A program made the translations under genes and the position numbers. From the NCBI GenBank assembly GCA_036823255.1, contig DAISGC010000002.1:1-64000 (forward strand): a stretch of 64,000 nucleotides of DNA, in the 5' to 3' direction. This stretch comes from UBA4658 sp002405485 (lineage in GTDB: Bacteria > Planctomycetota > Phycisphaerae > Phycisphaerales > UBA1924). Below, piece by piece: positions 7,008 through 14,956 of the stretch; position 1 is the stretch's first letter, and each line of letters starts with the position of its first letter. The notes below the pieces were generated by a model, which was given only the letters and a program-made list of their open reading frames with translations, did not search any database and was not told the DNA's origin.

Positions 7008-8321
7008 ATGGGCATGTTCGACGATCTGATTCCGAGCGCGTTCACGCGGCGTGCGTTCCTGGGCCGAGGGCTCGTGATGGCGTCGGCGGCGACGAGCGTG
7101 CCGTACTTCGTGCAGCAGTCCGCGGCGGCGCTGCTGCCGGAGCTTGGCATGGGCACCATTCCCGGGTCTCCGGACGAGCGGGTGCTGGTGGTGGTGCAAC
7201 TCGGGGGCGGGAACGACGGGCTGAACACGGTCGTGCCGTTCCAGGACTCGAACTATTACAAGTCGAGGCCGGCGATCGGGATTTCGGCGGACAAGGTGCT
7301 GAAGCTGGCGAAGAACTCGACGATCGGGTTTCACCCGCAGCTTGCCGGGTTCAAGGAGCTGTACGACGACGGGATGATGACGCTCATCCAGAACGTCGGG
7401 TATCCGAACCCGAACCGTTCGCACTTCAAGAGCATGGACATCTGGCACACCGCCGACCCGACCGCGACCGGCAACGGGTGGCTTGGCCGGTACTTCGACA
7501 GCGAGTGCTGCGGGTTCGACGCTTCGGGCAAGCCGACGCCGGAGCCGATGGCAGGGATCGCGATCGGGAAGGAGGCCCCGCTGGCGATGCAGGGGCACGT
7601 GTCCAAGCCGATCGGGTTTGAGAGCGCTGATCTGTTCCAGTGGCTGGGCTCGGGCGTCGACAAGAACCTGGCCCCGGCGTATGAGCAGATCAACCGTCGC
7701 GGCCCCGGCGAGCGGGGCGAGGAGCAGTCGTCGGCGGGCTTCCTGATGCGGACGGCGATGGACGCGCAGGTGGCCAGCGACCAGATCCGCAAGGCCGTGG
7801 CCCAGCGATCGCTCGTGCAGTATCCGGGCAACGAGCTTGCGCGGCAGCTCTCGATGGTGTCGAGCATGATCCGCGCGGGGCTCAAGACGCGGGTGTACTA
7901 CGTGACGCTCGGCGGGTTCGACACGCACGCGGGCCAGGGTGGAGAGAACGGCCGGCACGCCCAGCTCATGCAGCAGGTGGGCTCGTCGCTGAAGGCGTTC
8001 TATGACGACTTGAAGAAGCAGGGCAACGACGGTCGCGTGCTCACGGTGACCTTCAGCGAGTTCGGCCGACGCGTGGCGCAGAACGCCAGCGGCGGTACCG
8101 ATCACGGCGCGGCTGCGCCCATGTTCCTGCTCGGACCGATGGTCCGCGCCGGAGTGGTGGGCAACAACCCCAATCTCAACGATCTGGACGCGGGGGACGT
8201 GAAGTACCAGATCGACTTCCGCTCGGTGTACGCCGGGGTGCTGGAGCAGTGGATGAAGGCCGACAGCGGCAAGATCCTGCAGGGCGCGTTCAAGCCGGTG
8301 CAGGTGCTCAAGCAGATCTGA
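7008..8321 (+). CDS. DUF1501 family protein with Tat signal
   Basis: A 437-residue protein of the DUF1501 (PF07394) family, related to the alkaline phosphatase/sulfatase superfamily. A twin-arginine signal is present ('TRRAFLGRGLVMASAATS'), so it is exported folded. The mature part opens with 'VLVVVQLGGGNDGLNTVVPF', then 'HPQLAGFKELYDDG', 'NRSHFKSMDIWHTA' and near the end 'FSEFGRRVAQNASGGTDHGAA', whose Asp-His resembles metal-binding positions of the superfamily. The substrate is unknown. It probably works with the upstream DUF1800 protein. A GC-rich hairpin at 8357-8391 follows. Confidence 0.92.
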   Translation: MGMFDDLIPSAFTRRAFLGRGLVMASAATSVPYFVQQSAAALLPELGMGTIPGSPDERVLVVVQLGGGNDGLNTVVPFQDSNYYKSRPAIGISADKVLKLAKNSTIGFHPQLAGFKELYDDGMMTLIQNVGYPNPNRSHFKSMDIWHTADPTATGNGWLGRYFDSECCGFDASGKPTPEPMAGIAIGKEAPLAMQGHVSKPIGFESADLFQWLGSGVDKNLAPAYEQINRRGPGERGEEQSSAGFLMRTAMDAQVASDQIRKAVAQRSLVQYPGNELARQLSMVSSMIRAGLKTRVYYVTLGGFDTHAGQGGENGRHAQLMQQVGSSLKAFYDDLKKQGNDGRVLTVTFSEFGRRVAQNASGGTDHGAAAPMFLLGPMVRAGVVGNNPNLNDLDAGDVKYQIDFRSVYAGVLEQWMKADSGKILQGAFKPVQVLKQI

Positions 8322-8356
8322 GCGGACGATCGGCAGAGTGCATGATGATCCCGACC

Positions 8357-8391
8357 GCAGCCCGGGCCAGCGCCCGGGCTGCTGTGCTTTC
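8357..8391 (+). terminator. Probable terminator after DUF1501
   Basis: Arms GCAGCCCGGG (8357-8366) and CCCGGGCTGC (8373-8382) pair perfectly around a 6-nt loop. The downstream TGTGCTTTC is only a modest U-tract. Its position between two gene pairs fits a transcript end. Confidence 0.65.
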
Positions 8392-8423
8392 ATGCCGAGA
8401 TCGGCAGGCAGTACACTGCGCGA

Positions 8424-9491
8424 ATGAACACGCTCGTGGTCGTGTTGGCGCTGGTGATGCTGCTGATTCCGCTTGGGTGTGCCTCAGGACGCGCCAGCGC
8501 GGGAGCGGTCCCGTCGGTGACGGGTCGATGGGCTCTGGCGATCCATGGCGGCGCGGGCGTGATCGACCGAGGCGCGAGCGCGGCGGAGCGGGCGTCGTAT
8601 GAGCGATCTCTGGAGGCCGCGTTGCGGCACGGTCGAGCGATGCTCGCGGGTGGTTCATCCGCGCTGGACACGGTCGAGTCGGTGGTGCGATTGCTTGAGG
8701 ACGATCCGAACTTCAACGCCGGTCGCGGGGCGGTGTTCACGTATGAGGGCGGGCATGAACTGGACGCGTCGATCATGGATGGTTCGACACTGGCGTGCGG
8801 GGCCGTGGCGGGCGTGCGGACGGTGCGAAATCCGATCGGGCTGGCCCGGCTGGTGATGGATCGCTCGCCGCACGTGCTGCTGATGGGCGATGGGGCCGAG
8901 CGGTTTGCCGACGTGCATGGCGTGGAGCGCGTCGACAACGCCTGGTTCGGCACGCCCCGGCGTCGCGAGCAATGGGAGAAGCGCCGGCGAGAGATCGATG
9001 GGACCAGCGGGCTGGAATCGAGTCCGCACGGCGAGCGCCGGGATCGGCGGCCGGGATACGGCACGGTGGGCGCGGTGGCTTTGGATGGCGCGGGCCGGCT
9101 GGCGTCGGCGACTTCGACTGGCGGCATGACCTGCAAGCGGTTCGGCCGGGTGGGCGATTCGCCGATCATCGGCGCGGGCACCTATGCGGACACGCACGTC
9201 GCCGTCAGTTGCACAGGGACAGGCGAGGAGTTCATCCGGCACGGGGTGGCGCGGCAGATCGCGCTCATTGTGGAGTTGCAGGGGCAGAGCGTGCGACGCG
9301 CGGCCGAACGCGTGGTGCATGAGCGTCTCAAGCCGGATGACGGCGGAGTGATCGTGGTCGGGAGCGACGGCCAGATCGCGATGGTGTTCAACTCCGACGG
9401 GATGTTCCGCGGGGCGGCGGACGATCGGGGGAGATTCGAGATCGGGATCTGGGATGAACTCACCAGCGTCCGGAATGAGGGGGAACGATGA
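8424..9491 (+). CDS. Isoaspartyl peptidase / L-asparaginase, lipoprotein
   Basis: A 355-residue plant-type asparaginase (Ntn-hydrolase). Such enzymes cleave themselves before a Thr that becomes the nucleophile and hydrolyse isoaspartyl dipeptides such as beta-Asp-Arg. The opening 'WALAIHGGAGVIDRG' and 'DDPNFNAGRGAVFTYEG' are typical, and the predicted cleavage site is in 'GYGTVGAVALD' (Thr214), followed by 'ATSTGGMTCKRFGRVGDSPI' and 'GAGTYAD'. A lipobox ('LIPLGCAS', Cys19) predicts export and lipid anchoring, unusual for a family that is often cytoplasmic. The stop overlaps the start of the cyanophycinase gene by four bases, so the two are translationally coupled and form a two-step cyanophycin degradation pathway. 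Confidence 0.93.
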   Translation: MNTLVVVLALVMLLIPLGCASGRASAGAVPSVTGRWALAIHGGAGVIDRGASAAERASYERSLEAALRHGRAMLAGGSSALDTVESVVRLLEDDPNFNAGRGAVFTYEGGHELDASIMDGSTLACGAVAGVRTVRNPIGLARLVMDRSPHVLLMGDGAERFADVHGVERVDNAWFGTPRRREQWEKRRREIDGTSGLESSPHGERRDRRPGYGTVGAVALDGAGRLASATSTGGMTCKRFGRVGDSPIIGAGTYADTHVAVSCTGTGEEFIRHGVARQIALIVELQGQSVRRAAERVVHERLKPDDGGVIVVGSDGQIAMVFNSDGMFRGAADDRGRFEIGIWDELTSVRNEGER

Positions 9492-10654
9492 TGACCGTTG
9501 TCGTTCGTGCGGTCTGCGTGGTGCTTGTTGCACTCGCCGGGTTGCGGCCGGGGTGCGCGCCCGGAGATGCCGGAGCGGGCCGAGAACGTGATGAAGCACA
9601 ACGCGGATCGCTCGTCATCGTCGGCGGCGGCCTGGAGGATGATCGGGCCGAGGTGTTTCAGGCGCTGCTCACTCGCGCCGCTTCCGGACCGATCGGCATC
9701 GTGCCGACCGCAAGCGGCGGGGGTCTGGAGACGGGTGCGTCGGCGGCGGAGCGCTTCGCGCGGCATGCGGGCGGCCGGGAGATCGTGGTGATTCCGCTCA
9801 CCCAGCATGACGCGGACAAGGCGAACGATCCGCGGATGGCCGAGTTGATCGGCTCGTGCGGAGCGTTGTGGTTTACGGGGGGCGATCAGAGCCGGATCGT
9901 GCGCGTGTTTCGGCCGGAGCCCGCGCGCGAGTCGGCGGTGTTCGCGGCGTGCCAAGCCCTGCTTGCGCGAGGCGGCGTGATCGGGGGCACCAGCGCGGGC
10001 GCGGCGATGATGAGCGATCCCATGATCACGGGCGGTCGCGCGAGGCGCGGCGCCGCTGCGGATACAGAGAATCCCACGCCCGCGGACGCAGGGGTTCGGC
10101 TCGGCGTGGGCATGGGCTTTCTCAGCAGCGGCATCACGGATCAGCACTTTCTCGAGCGGGCACGGATGGGACGGTTGATCGAGGCGATGCGGGCCACCAA
10201 CGCGCCGTTCGGCTATGGCGTGAGCGAGAACTGTGCGATGGTCGTTGATCGCAACTCCGGCGATTTCGAGGCCATCGGCGAGCTCGGCGTGGTGATGCTG
10301 ACACGGGATGCTCAAGCGCGTGGCGGGGAAGTTCGGCTGTCGATCTTCTCTACCGGCGATCGCGGGCATGTTCGCGGGGCGTCGTGCGTGCCGGGGCCCG
10401 GGCTGAGCCAGGTGCGATCGGATGGGCCTGGCGTGGATCTTGGGTCGTGCGAGGACGTCTTCGGGCGGGAGAGCGTGGAGCATGTCGTGCGGGCGCTTGA
10501 GCGCGGCGCGGCGAGCGCGCGGACGAGCGACGAGTGGCGCGTGCTCGAGGTTCGCGTGGACGATCGCCGGAGCCGTGTGTTTCGGAGCGCCGGCGGCGAG
10601 CGGCCCGGGCTGGTGATCGACGCGATTCTGGACGTGCGCGAGCGCGGTTCGTGA
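9488..10654 (+). CDS. Cyanophycinase-like serine peptidase (S51), probably exported
   Basis: A 388-residue protein of peptidase family S51. Cyanophycinase cuts the arginine-aspartate storage polymer cyanophycin into beta-Asp-Arg dipeptides. Seen here are 'GSLVIVGGGLEDD', 'PIGIVPTASGGG', 'ALWFTGGDQSRIVRVF' and the nucleophile elbow 'GGVIGGTSAGAAMMSDPMI' (Ser169), then 'GMGFLSSGITDQHFLERARMGRL'. These are the core cyanophycinase signatures. A hydrophobic N-terminus with Cys23 ('GLRPGCAPG') suggests secretion or a lipoprotein, as in extracellular CphE-type enzymes. It starts within the end of the isoaspartyl peptidase gene (ATGA overlap). The C-terminal ~110 residues, after the catalytic domain, are less conserved. 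No cyanophycin synthetase is present in the window. Confidence 0.9.
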   Translation: MMTVVVRAVCVVLVALAGLRPGCAPGDAGAGRERDEAQRGSLVIVGGGLEDDRAEVFQALLTRAASGPIGIVPTASGGGLETGASAAERFARHAGGREIVVIPLTQHDADKANDPRMAELIGSCGALWFTGGDQSRIVRVFRPEPARESAVFAACQALLARGGVIGGTSAGAAMMSDPMITGGRARRGAAADTENPTPADAGVRLGVGMGFLSSGITDQHFLERARMGRLIEAMRATNAPFGYGVSENCAMVVDRNSGDFEAIGELGVVMLTRDAQARGGEVRLSIFSTGDRGHVRGASCVPGPGLSQVRSDGPGVDLGSCEDVFGRESVEHVVRALERGAASARTSDEWRVLEVRVDDRRSRVFRSAGGERPGLVIDAILDVRERGS

Positions 10655-10680
10655 AGCGGTCTTGCCGTGCTGCGGGCGAG

Positions 10681-11262
10681 CTATCGCGAGCGGGCGGATC
10701 GTCGCGGCGATGGCCCGGGCGGAGCTGATCGCATCGGTTCGGTGTATGCGCCGCGCGGGCCGGCGCCAGGGATCGGTGCGTTGCGGTGGCTGTCTGGAAT
10801 GAGATCGTCGGGGTTCAGCCGGTGTTCGTGCAGGTAGACGTCGCCGCCGCACTCCGGGCACCTGACCTTGCCCATTTCGATCTTGAGTCCGACGAGGGAG
10901 AAATCGCAGAACGGGCAGCCGGCCTTGTTCAGGATGTTGTGGATGGAGCGGACGATCATGGTCCACCGCAGCCCGAAGAATGCGGCGAGAAAGACGGTTC
11001 CGGCGACGACGCCGGTCAGGAGCAGCCAGGTGATGAGTCGTGCCGGGGCGATCCCGCCTCGCGGAGCCGCGAGGATCTGGAACGTGAGCACCCACGAGGC
11101 GACCGCCCAGATGCCTGCCGCGGCAAGTCCGGCCAGCAAGGGCAGAACCCAGACGGCGTCGCCGCGGCGGATCTTGGCCTGGATCACGAGCCGTTCGTAT
11201 TGCGCGGCGGTGTAGCGCTCGGCGTCGGGAATGGCGAAGAACTGGCGGAGTCTGGTGAGCAT
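10681..11262 (-). CDS. Membrane protein with zinc ribbon, paralogue B
   Basis: A 193-residue protein of unknown function. Two membrane helices (about 38-64 and 74-96) are followed by a zinc-ribbon-like segment with two Cys pairs, 'CPFC' and 'CPEC', about 20 residues apart, and a Pro/Arg-rich tail. Its N-terminus ('IPDAERYTAAQYERLV') resembles that of the preceding gene ('FPDAQCEAYIRSAW'), and both share helix-helix-ribbon order, so they are paralogues. Its first 79 bases overlap the end of that gene in another frame. It is the last gene of an apparent esterase operon. Confidence 0.75.
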   Translation of the reverse strand: MLTRLRQFFAIPDAERYTAAQYERLVIQAKIRRGDAVWVLPLLAGLAAAGIWAVASWVLTFQILAAPRGGIAPARLITWLLLTGVVAGTVFLAAFFGLRWTMIVRSIHNILNKAGCPFCDFSLVGLKIEMGKVRCPECGGDVYLHEHRLNPDDLIPDSHRNAPIPGAGPRGAYTEPMRSAPPGPSPRRSARSR

Positions 11263-11795
11263 GCCTGGAGAGGTCTATCGGACGGCGAGGCGTCGGGTTG
11301 CACCGGAACGGTGGCCGAAGGCGTCAGAGCGCTTGCGAGCAGGTCCTCCGGGGTCAGGCCGATGTCCTTCAGGATCAGACGCATGCCGCACTCCGGGCAG
11401 GTGATCGCCCCATCGGAGACGGTGAGTCCGAGGAGGAGGTATGCACACGAGGGGCAGCGGGAGACCTTGATCTGATCGCGGATCGCCCAGCGGAGCCATC
11501 GGTCCTTGATGAGCAGGGCGAGGAGGCCGCTGGCAAGAAAAGGAAGGACGATGAAGGCGGCCGAGATGAGCAAGGAGAGCTGCGAGTGTGAACCTGCGCG
11601 TGCGAAGAAGAGATTGGCTGCGACGAAGAGCAGGCCGCCGCCGATGAGGAACACGCCCGCGGCGAAAAGCGAAACGAGCCCGCCGCTGAGGGCGTGGTGC
11701 TTCCAGGCGCTGCGGATGTAGGCCTCGCACTGGGCGTCGGGGAACCGGTCGAGTTCCGGGAATGCGCGGTAGACCTTGACGGCGGGAACGCGCAT
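11184..11795 (-). CDS. Membrane protein with zinc ribbon, paralogue A
   Basis: A 203-residue protein of unknown function, related to the next gene. The N-terminus holds a short amphipathic segment 'AFPELDRFPDAQCEAYIRSA', then two membrane helices (about 36-62 and 71-95) and a ribbon with 'CPSC' and 'CPEC' spaced like its paralogue. The last ~45 residues are a Ser/Pro/Thr-rich tail. Part of this tail is encoded by the 79 bp overlapping the start of paralogue B, so it may be a by-product of read-through of an earlier stop. The start is 27 bp downstream of the esterase gene, consistent with one operon. Confidence 0.75.
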   Translation of the reverse strand: MRVPAVKVYRAFPELDRFPDAQCEAYIRSAWKHHALSGGLVSLFAAGVFLIGGGLLFVAANLFFARAGSHSQLSLLISAAFIVLPFLASGLLALLIKDRWLRWAIRDQIKVSRCPSCAYLLLGLTVSDGAITCPECGMRLILKDIGLTPEDLLASALTPSATVPVQPDASPSDRPLQACSPDSASSSPFPTPSATPPRNTNGS

Positions 11796-11822
11796 GCGCA
11801 GGACCTCGTGCGAGCGCGGTGC

Positions 11823-13217
11823 TTACCTGGGTGGGAAGATGAACCGGAGCGCGTCGGGGAATCGACGGGCCCAGGCCTGTTCGTTGTGAAGGTCGTCCTG
11901 GGCGATGATGAGCTTGAAGCGGTCCGAGCCAAGGCCCTTGCCCTTGGCAAGCTCGGCGAAGGCCTGAGCTCCGGCGACATAGGCGGCGTTGGACGGATCG
12001 TCGCCGGCCTTGCCGGTCTCGCGGCCGCCCATGCCAAAGGCGATCTTCTGGGGCCAGGCAGACTTGGCGGCGAAGTGCTTGAACGACTCGCGCTCGGTTC
12101 CGCCGAGGAACGACATGCTCTCGGCGATGACCTTGGAGAAGACATCGGGGCGCTGGGTTGCCGCTTCCAGAGCGATCACGGCGCCGAGGGAGGCCCCGCC
12201 GATGGCGGTGTCGCTGGCGTCGGGCTTGGTTCGGAAGAGGCGATCGACACGGGGCTTGACCTCGGCGGCGAGGAAGTCGATGAACTCGCGTCCGCGGGGC
12301 TGGGCCGAGCCGAGGCCCTTGAAGGCGAAGGGGGCGTACTCGGCCATGCGCAGCTCGCGGGCGTGCGGGACACCGACGATGATGATCGGCTCGATCTGGT
12401 TCTTGAGGATGAGCCCGGCGGCGGTCTCATCGGCGGCCCACTCGGCCTCGAGGGTGGGAAGCTTCTCAAAGACGTTCTGGCCGTCCATGAGGTAGAGCAC
12501 GGGGTAGCGGCGCGAGGCGTTTTCGGCGGCGTCATAGCCGGGCGGGAGCCACACGAGCACGTCGCGCGAATAGCTGGGCTGGACACCGCCGACGACCTCG
12601 ACGCGCTGCAGCGAGCCCGCGGAGACGGTAATGGGCCGGTAGCGATTGAGCTCCAGACGCGCGGGGTCGCCCGGGGCCTGGTCCTTCCAGGCGACAATCT
12701 CGAGTTCGATGACGGGCTTCTCGCCAGGGGCGAGCTTGCTGATGTCGACCTTGGGGAGCAGGCGATTGTCGATGTTGGAGAAGTCGGGGTTGGTCTCGAC
12801 GGTCTCCCACGAGCCGCGGGTGAACTTGAAGGCGATGCGGGAGTCGAGCTTGGGCTTCTCCCAGACGATGCGCCACTTCATGTCGCTCTGAGCCGAGAGC
12901 TGCATGGCCCGGTCGCCAGGGTTCCAGCCATTGTGGCTGGAGGGCATGTAGATCGGGCTGGAGGCGTTGGCGAGCTTGGTCTTGTCGTTGACGACCACGA
13001 TGAAGCCCTGAGGGAGCGACTCGGGCTCGACGAGGTTCTTGTCGTCGGCGGCCTCGATGGTGAGCGATTCGCCGGTGGTGGTCATGATCGACGTGGTGGT
13101 GCCGATCATTTCGCGGAGCGGCTTGGGGAGACCGCGTGTGCCGAAGAGCACGGCCTGCATCATTGCGAGCGTGCCGACGATGCTCACGGCCCAGAAGACG
13201 ACGAACCACTTACCCAT
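11823..13217 (-). CDS. Esterase-family alpha/beta hydrolase with N-terminal carbohydrate-binding-like module
   Basis: A 464-residue protein. After a membrane/signal segment ('WFVVFWAVSIVGTLAMMQAV') comes a beta-rich region containing 'MPSSHNGWNPGDRAMQL' and 'AFKFTRGSWETVETN', which resembles starch-binding or CBM48-type modules. The C-terminal half is a putative esterase (PF00756/Fes/EstA type) with 'SRDVLVWLPPGYD', 'RYPVLYLMDGQN' and the nucleophile elbow 'AIGGASLGAVIALEAA'. A His in 'IIAQDDLHNEQAWARRFP' completes a likely triad. ATG at 13217 is chosen because AAAGGA lies 6 nt before it; an ATG at 13238 lacks one. It probably acts on an ester-bearing substrate outside the membrane, perhaps a siderophore or acylated sugar. 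The substrate is unknown. Confidence 0.85.
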   Translation of the reverse strand: MGKWFVVFWAVSIVGTLAMMQAVLFGTRGLPKPLREMIGTTTSIMTTTGESLTIEAADDKNLVEPESLPQGFIVVVNDKTKLANASSPIYMPSSHNGWNPGDRAMQLSAQSDMKWRIVWEKPKLDSRIAFKFTRGSWETVETNPDFSNIDNRLLPKVDISKLAPGEKPVIELEIVAWKDQAPGDPARLELNRYRPITVSAGSLQRVEVVGGVQPSYSRDVLVWLPPGYDAAENASRRYPVLYLMDGQNVFEKLPTLEAEWAADETAAGLILKNQIEPIIIVGVPHARELRMAEYAPFAFKGLGSAQPRGREFIDFLAAEVKPRVDRLFRTKPDASDTAIGGASLGAVIALEAATQRPDVFSKVIAESMSFLGGTERESFKHFAAKSAWPQKIAFGMGGRETGKAGDDPSNAAYVAGAQAFAELAKGKGLGSDRFKLIIAQDDLHNEQAWARRFPDALRFIFPPR

Positions 13218-13367
13218 GCTGCGTCCTTTCGAGTGCATGTTTCGGAAAGAGGGTACGGGTCGGAGTGAACCGGAGCAAAGGTCACGGCGGATGAATCGCG
13301 AGCTCCCGACCGGACCGTCCGATTTGCACAAGTTGACGGCGGGAGGCCGAAGGCGTGTTCGGATCGT

Positions 13368-14693
13368 TCAGCGGGCCGTGAGCCGACGGCCCCAGACGAA
13401 GGCCATCATCGCGCAGGCGATGAGCAGCGCACCGTTGGCCTGGTGGGATGTACGGATGAGCGCTTCCAGGGCGTTGGCGGCGGTGCGCTCCGCGCCGCCC
13501 ACAAAGAACGCGGCCCAGCCGAGGGCAAACTGCACGGCCACCGTGACGATGAGCGCGCGTCCGATCACCCGGAGGGTCTTGCCCACCGGAGAGTTGCGGA
13601 CAGCGTCGGACGAGAGCAGGAACCCGGCGACCACCGCGAGCCCGGCGACGACGATGCTGAAACCGATGTGGGACCAGAGCGCGTGCGGCGATCGGAGATG
13701 CCGGTACATGGCTCCGAAGATCAGTTGCAGCACCAGCGAATGCGTGGTCGCGGTGGCGAAGATGCGGATCCGCCGAGCGAGCCCGGCTTCGAGCAGGTTC
13801 GTCAGGCCGATGACGGAGCGGAAGCTCGGGGACGTGACGACGGCGATGGCGGCGTACAACCCGAAGATGAGCTGCGCCAGCACGCCATGCACCACCGCGC
13901 CCCACCGCGTGTCGGCGAGCACTCGGAATCCGCCCAGCAGGCCCTGGACACAGACCAGCACAAAGGCGATGCCGATGAGCCACTTCACCCACCGGCGGGT
14001 TTCGACGCTCAGCGCGTAAACGAGGAGCGTGAGGGTGGTCAGCCCCGTGAGCGTTCCGAAGAGGCGGTGCGAGTGCTCGAAGTAGATGCCGGCGTCGGTG
14101 TGTGACCCGAGCGGGTAGAGGAACATGTTGCCGCCGAAGGTGTTCGGCCAGTCGGGGACGGCCATGCCGGTGTCGGTGCTCGTCACCAGCCCGCCGACAA
14201 AGAGCAGCGGCGTGACTCCGACGGCAGTGACGGCCGCGAGGCGTCCGAGCCAGACCGACGCGGGCAGATCTGGTCGGTCGGCACGAGCACAGGCGAGCGC
14301 GGCAACGCCGGCGAGCACGCCGATGCCCACGCCAAGACCGAGGAATCCCAGTGCGAGCACGGGCGCGGAAGGAACGAGCCCGGCGGAGATGTTTGATTGA
14401 TCGGCGGGCTCGGCGAGCTTCGATCCGAGGATGAGCAGCCCGAGAAGGGCGCACACGACGCTCGAGCCGACGGCGGTGATGAGGACGCGCGATCGCGGCA
14501 GCCGCGCCGACTGAGCGAAGATGGCGACCGCCCAGACCGCCAGAACGATGGGTGTGGCTGTGGACTCTGGGAGTCTGAGCCAAGGCAGATGGGTGATGAA
14601 CCAGGCGATCCAGACGAGGATCGCGCTGAAGAAGCCGGTGACGAGGATCGGGCCGAGGCGCGACGGTCTTGTGGATGAAAGTTCGGAATACAT
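13368..14693 (-). CDS. ctaA: Heme A synthase (COX15/CtaA family)
   Basis: A 441-residue polytopic protein that oxidises heme O to heme A for the oxidase. Heme-ligating His residues are visible in 'FEHSHRLFGTLTGLTTL', 'WGAVVHGVLAQLIFG', 'ATTHSLVLQLIFGAMYRH' and 'LIRTSHQANGALLIA', the usual paired arrangement. The signature 'GLVTSTDTGMAVPDWPNTFG' is characteristic of the family. About ten membrane segments are predicted, including an extra N-terminal portion (about residues 15-140) before the family core. It is divergent from actA, and a 15-bp palindrome lies between them, so shared control with ACIII is plausible. No heme O synthase (ctaB) is in the window. Confidence 0.93.
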   Translation of the reverse strand: MYSELSSTRPSRLGPILVTGFFSAILVWIAWFITHLPWLRLPESTATPIVLAVWAVAIFAQSARLPRSRVLITAVGSSVVCALLGLLILGSKLAEPADQSNISAGLVPSAPVLALGFLGLGVGIGVLAGVAALACARADRPDLPASVWLGRLAAVTAVGVTPLLFVGGLVTSTDTGMAVPDWPNTFGGNMFLYPLGSHTDAGIYFEHSHRLFGTLTGLTTLTLLVYALSVETRRWVKWLIGIAFVLVCVQGLLGGFRVLADTRWGAVVHGVLAQLIFGLYAAIAVVTSPSFRSVIGLTNLLEAGLARRIRIFATATTHSLVLQLIFGAMYRHLRSPHALWSHIGFSIVVAGLAVVAGFLLSSDAVRNSPVGKTLRVIGRALIVTVAVQFALGWAAFFVGGAERTAANALEALIRTSHQANGALLIACAMMAFVWGRRLTAR

Positions 14694-14735
14694 TCGGAAT
14701 CCCCACAGAAAGTCAGTCTGCTGGCGTGATTTGGG

Positions 14736-14750
14736 TGAGACTGAGTCTCA
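14736..14750. promoter_or_regulatory. Palindrome between ctaA and actA
   Basis: TGAGACTGAGTCTCA is a perfect 15-bp palindrome (7-bp arms around one G). It lies 43 bp upstream of ctaA and about 205 bp upstream of actA, which are divergent. It is a candidate site for a dimeric regulator of the respiratory locus. Confidence 0.45.
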
Positions 14751-14775
14751 TTTGGTCTCTGGAAGGGTTCTGGGC

Positions 14776-14781
14776 TTGACA
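14776..14781 (+). promoter_or_regulatory. Possible -35 element of the act-cta operon
   Basis: TTGACA is a perfect -35 consensus on the plus strand, but no convincing -10 occurs 16-18 bp downstream. A promoter here would leave a leader of about 150 nt that includes the short inverted repeat TTCCT/AGGAA near 14827-14842. Confidence 0.25.
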
Positions 14782-14956
14782 GGATAGGGTGGAGGATGAG
14801 AAAGTTGCTGTTCTACCGCAAATATTTCCTACTGGCAGGAAAGCTATTGAGTTTCCGGTCCGTTCGGGAGTCGAACGCGTCCGGATGTTGGAATCGTGCT
14901 TGCCACGCGTGGGCGTGGTGGGTGAAAGCCCTAGGCCGCTCGAAAGGACGACCCTG

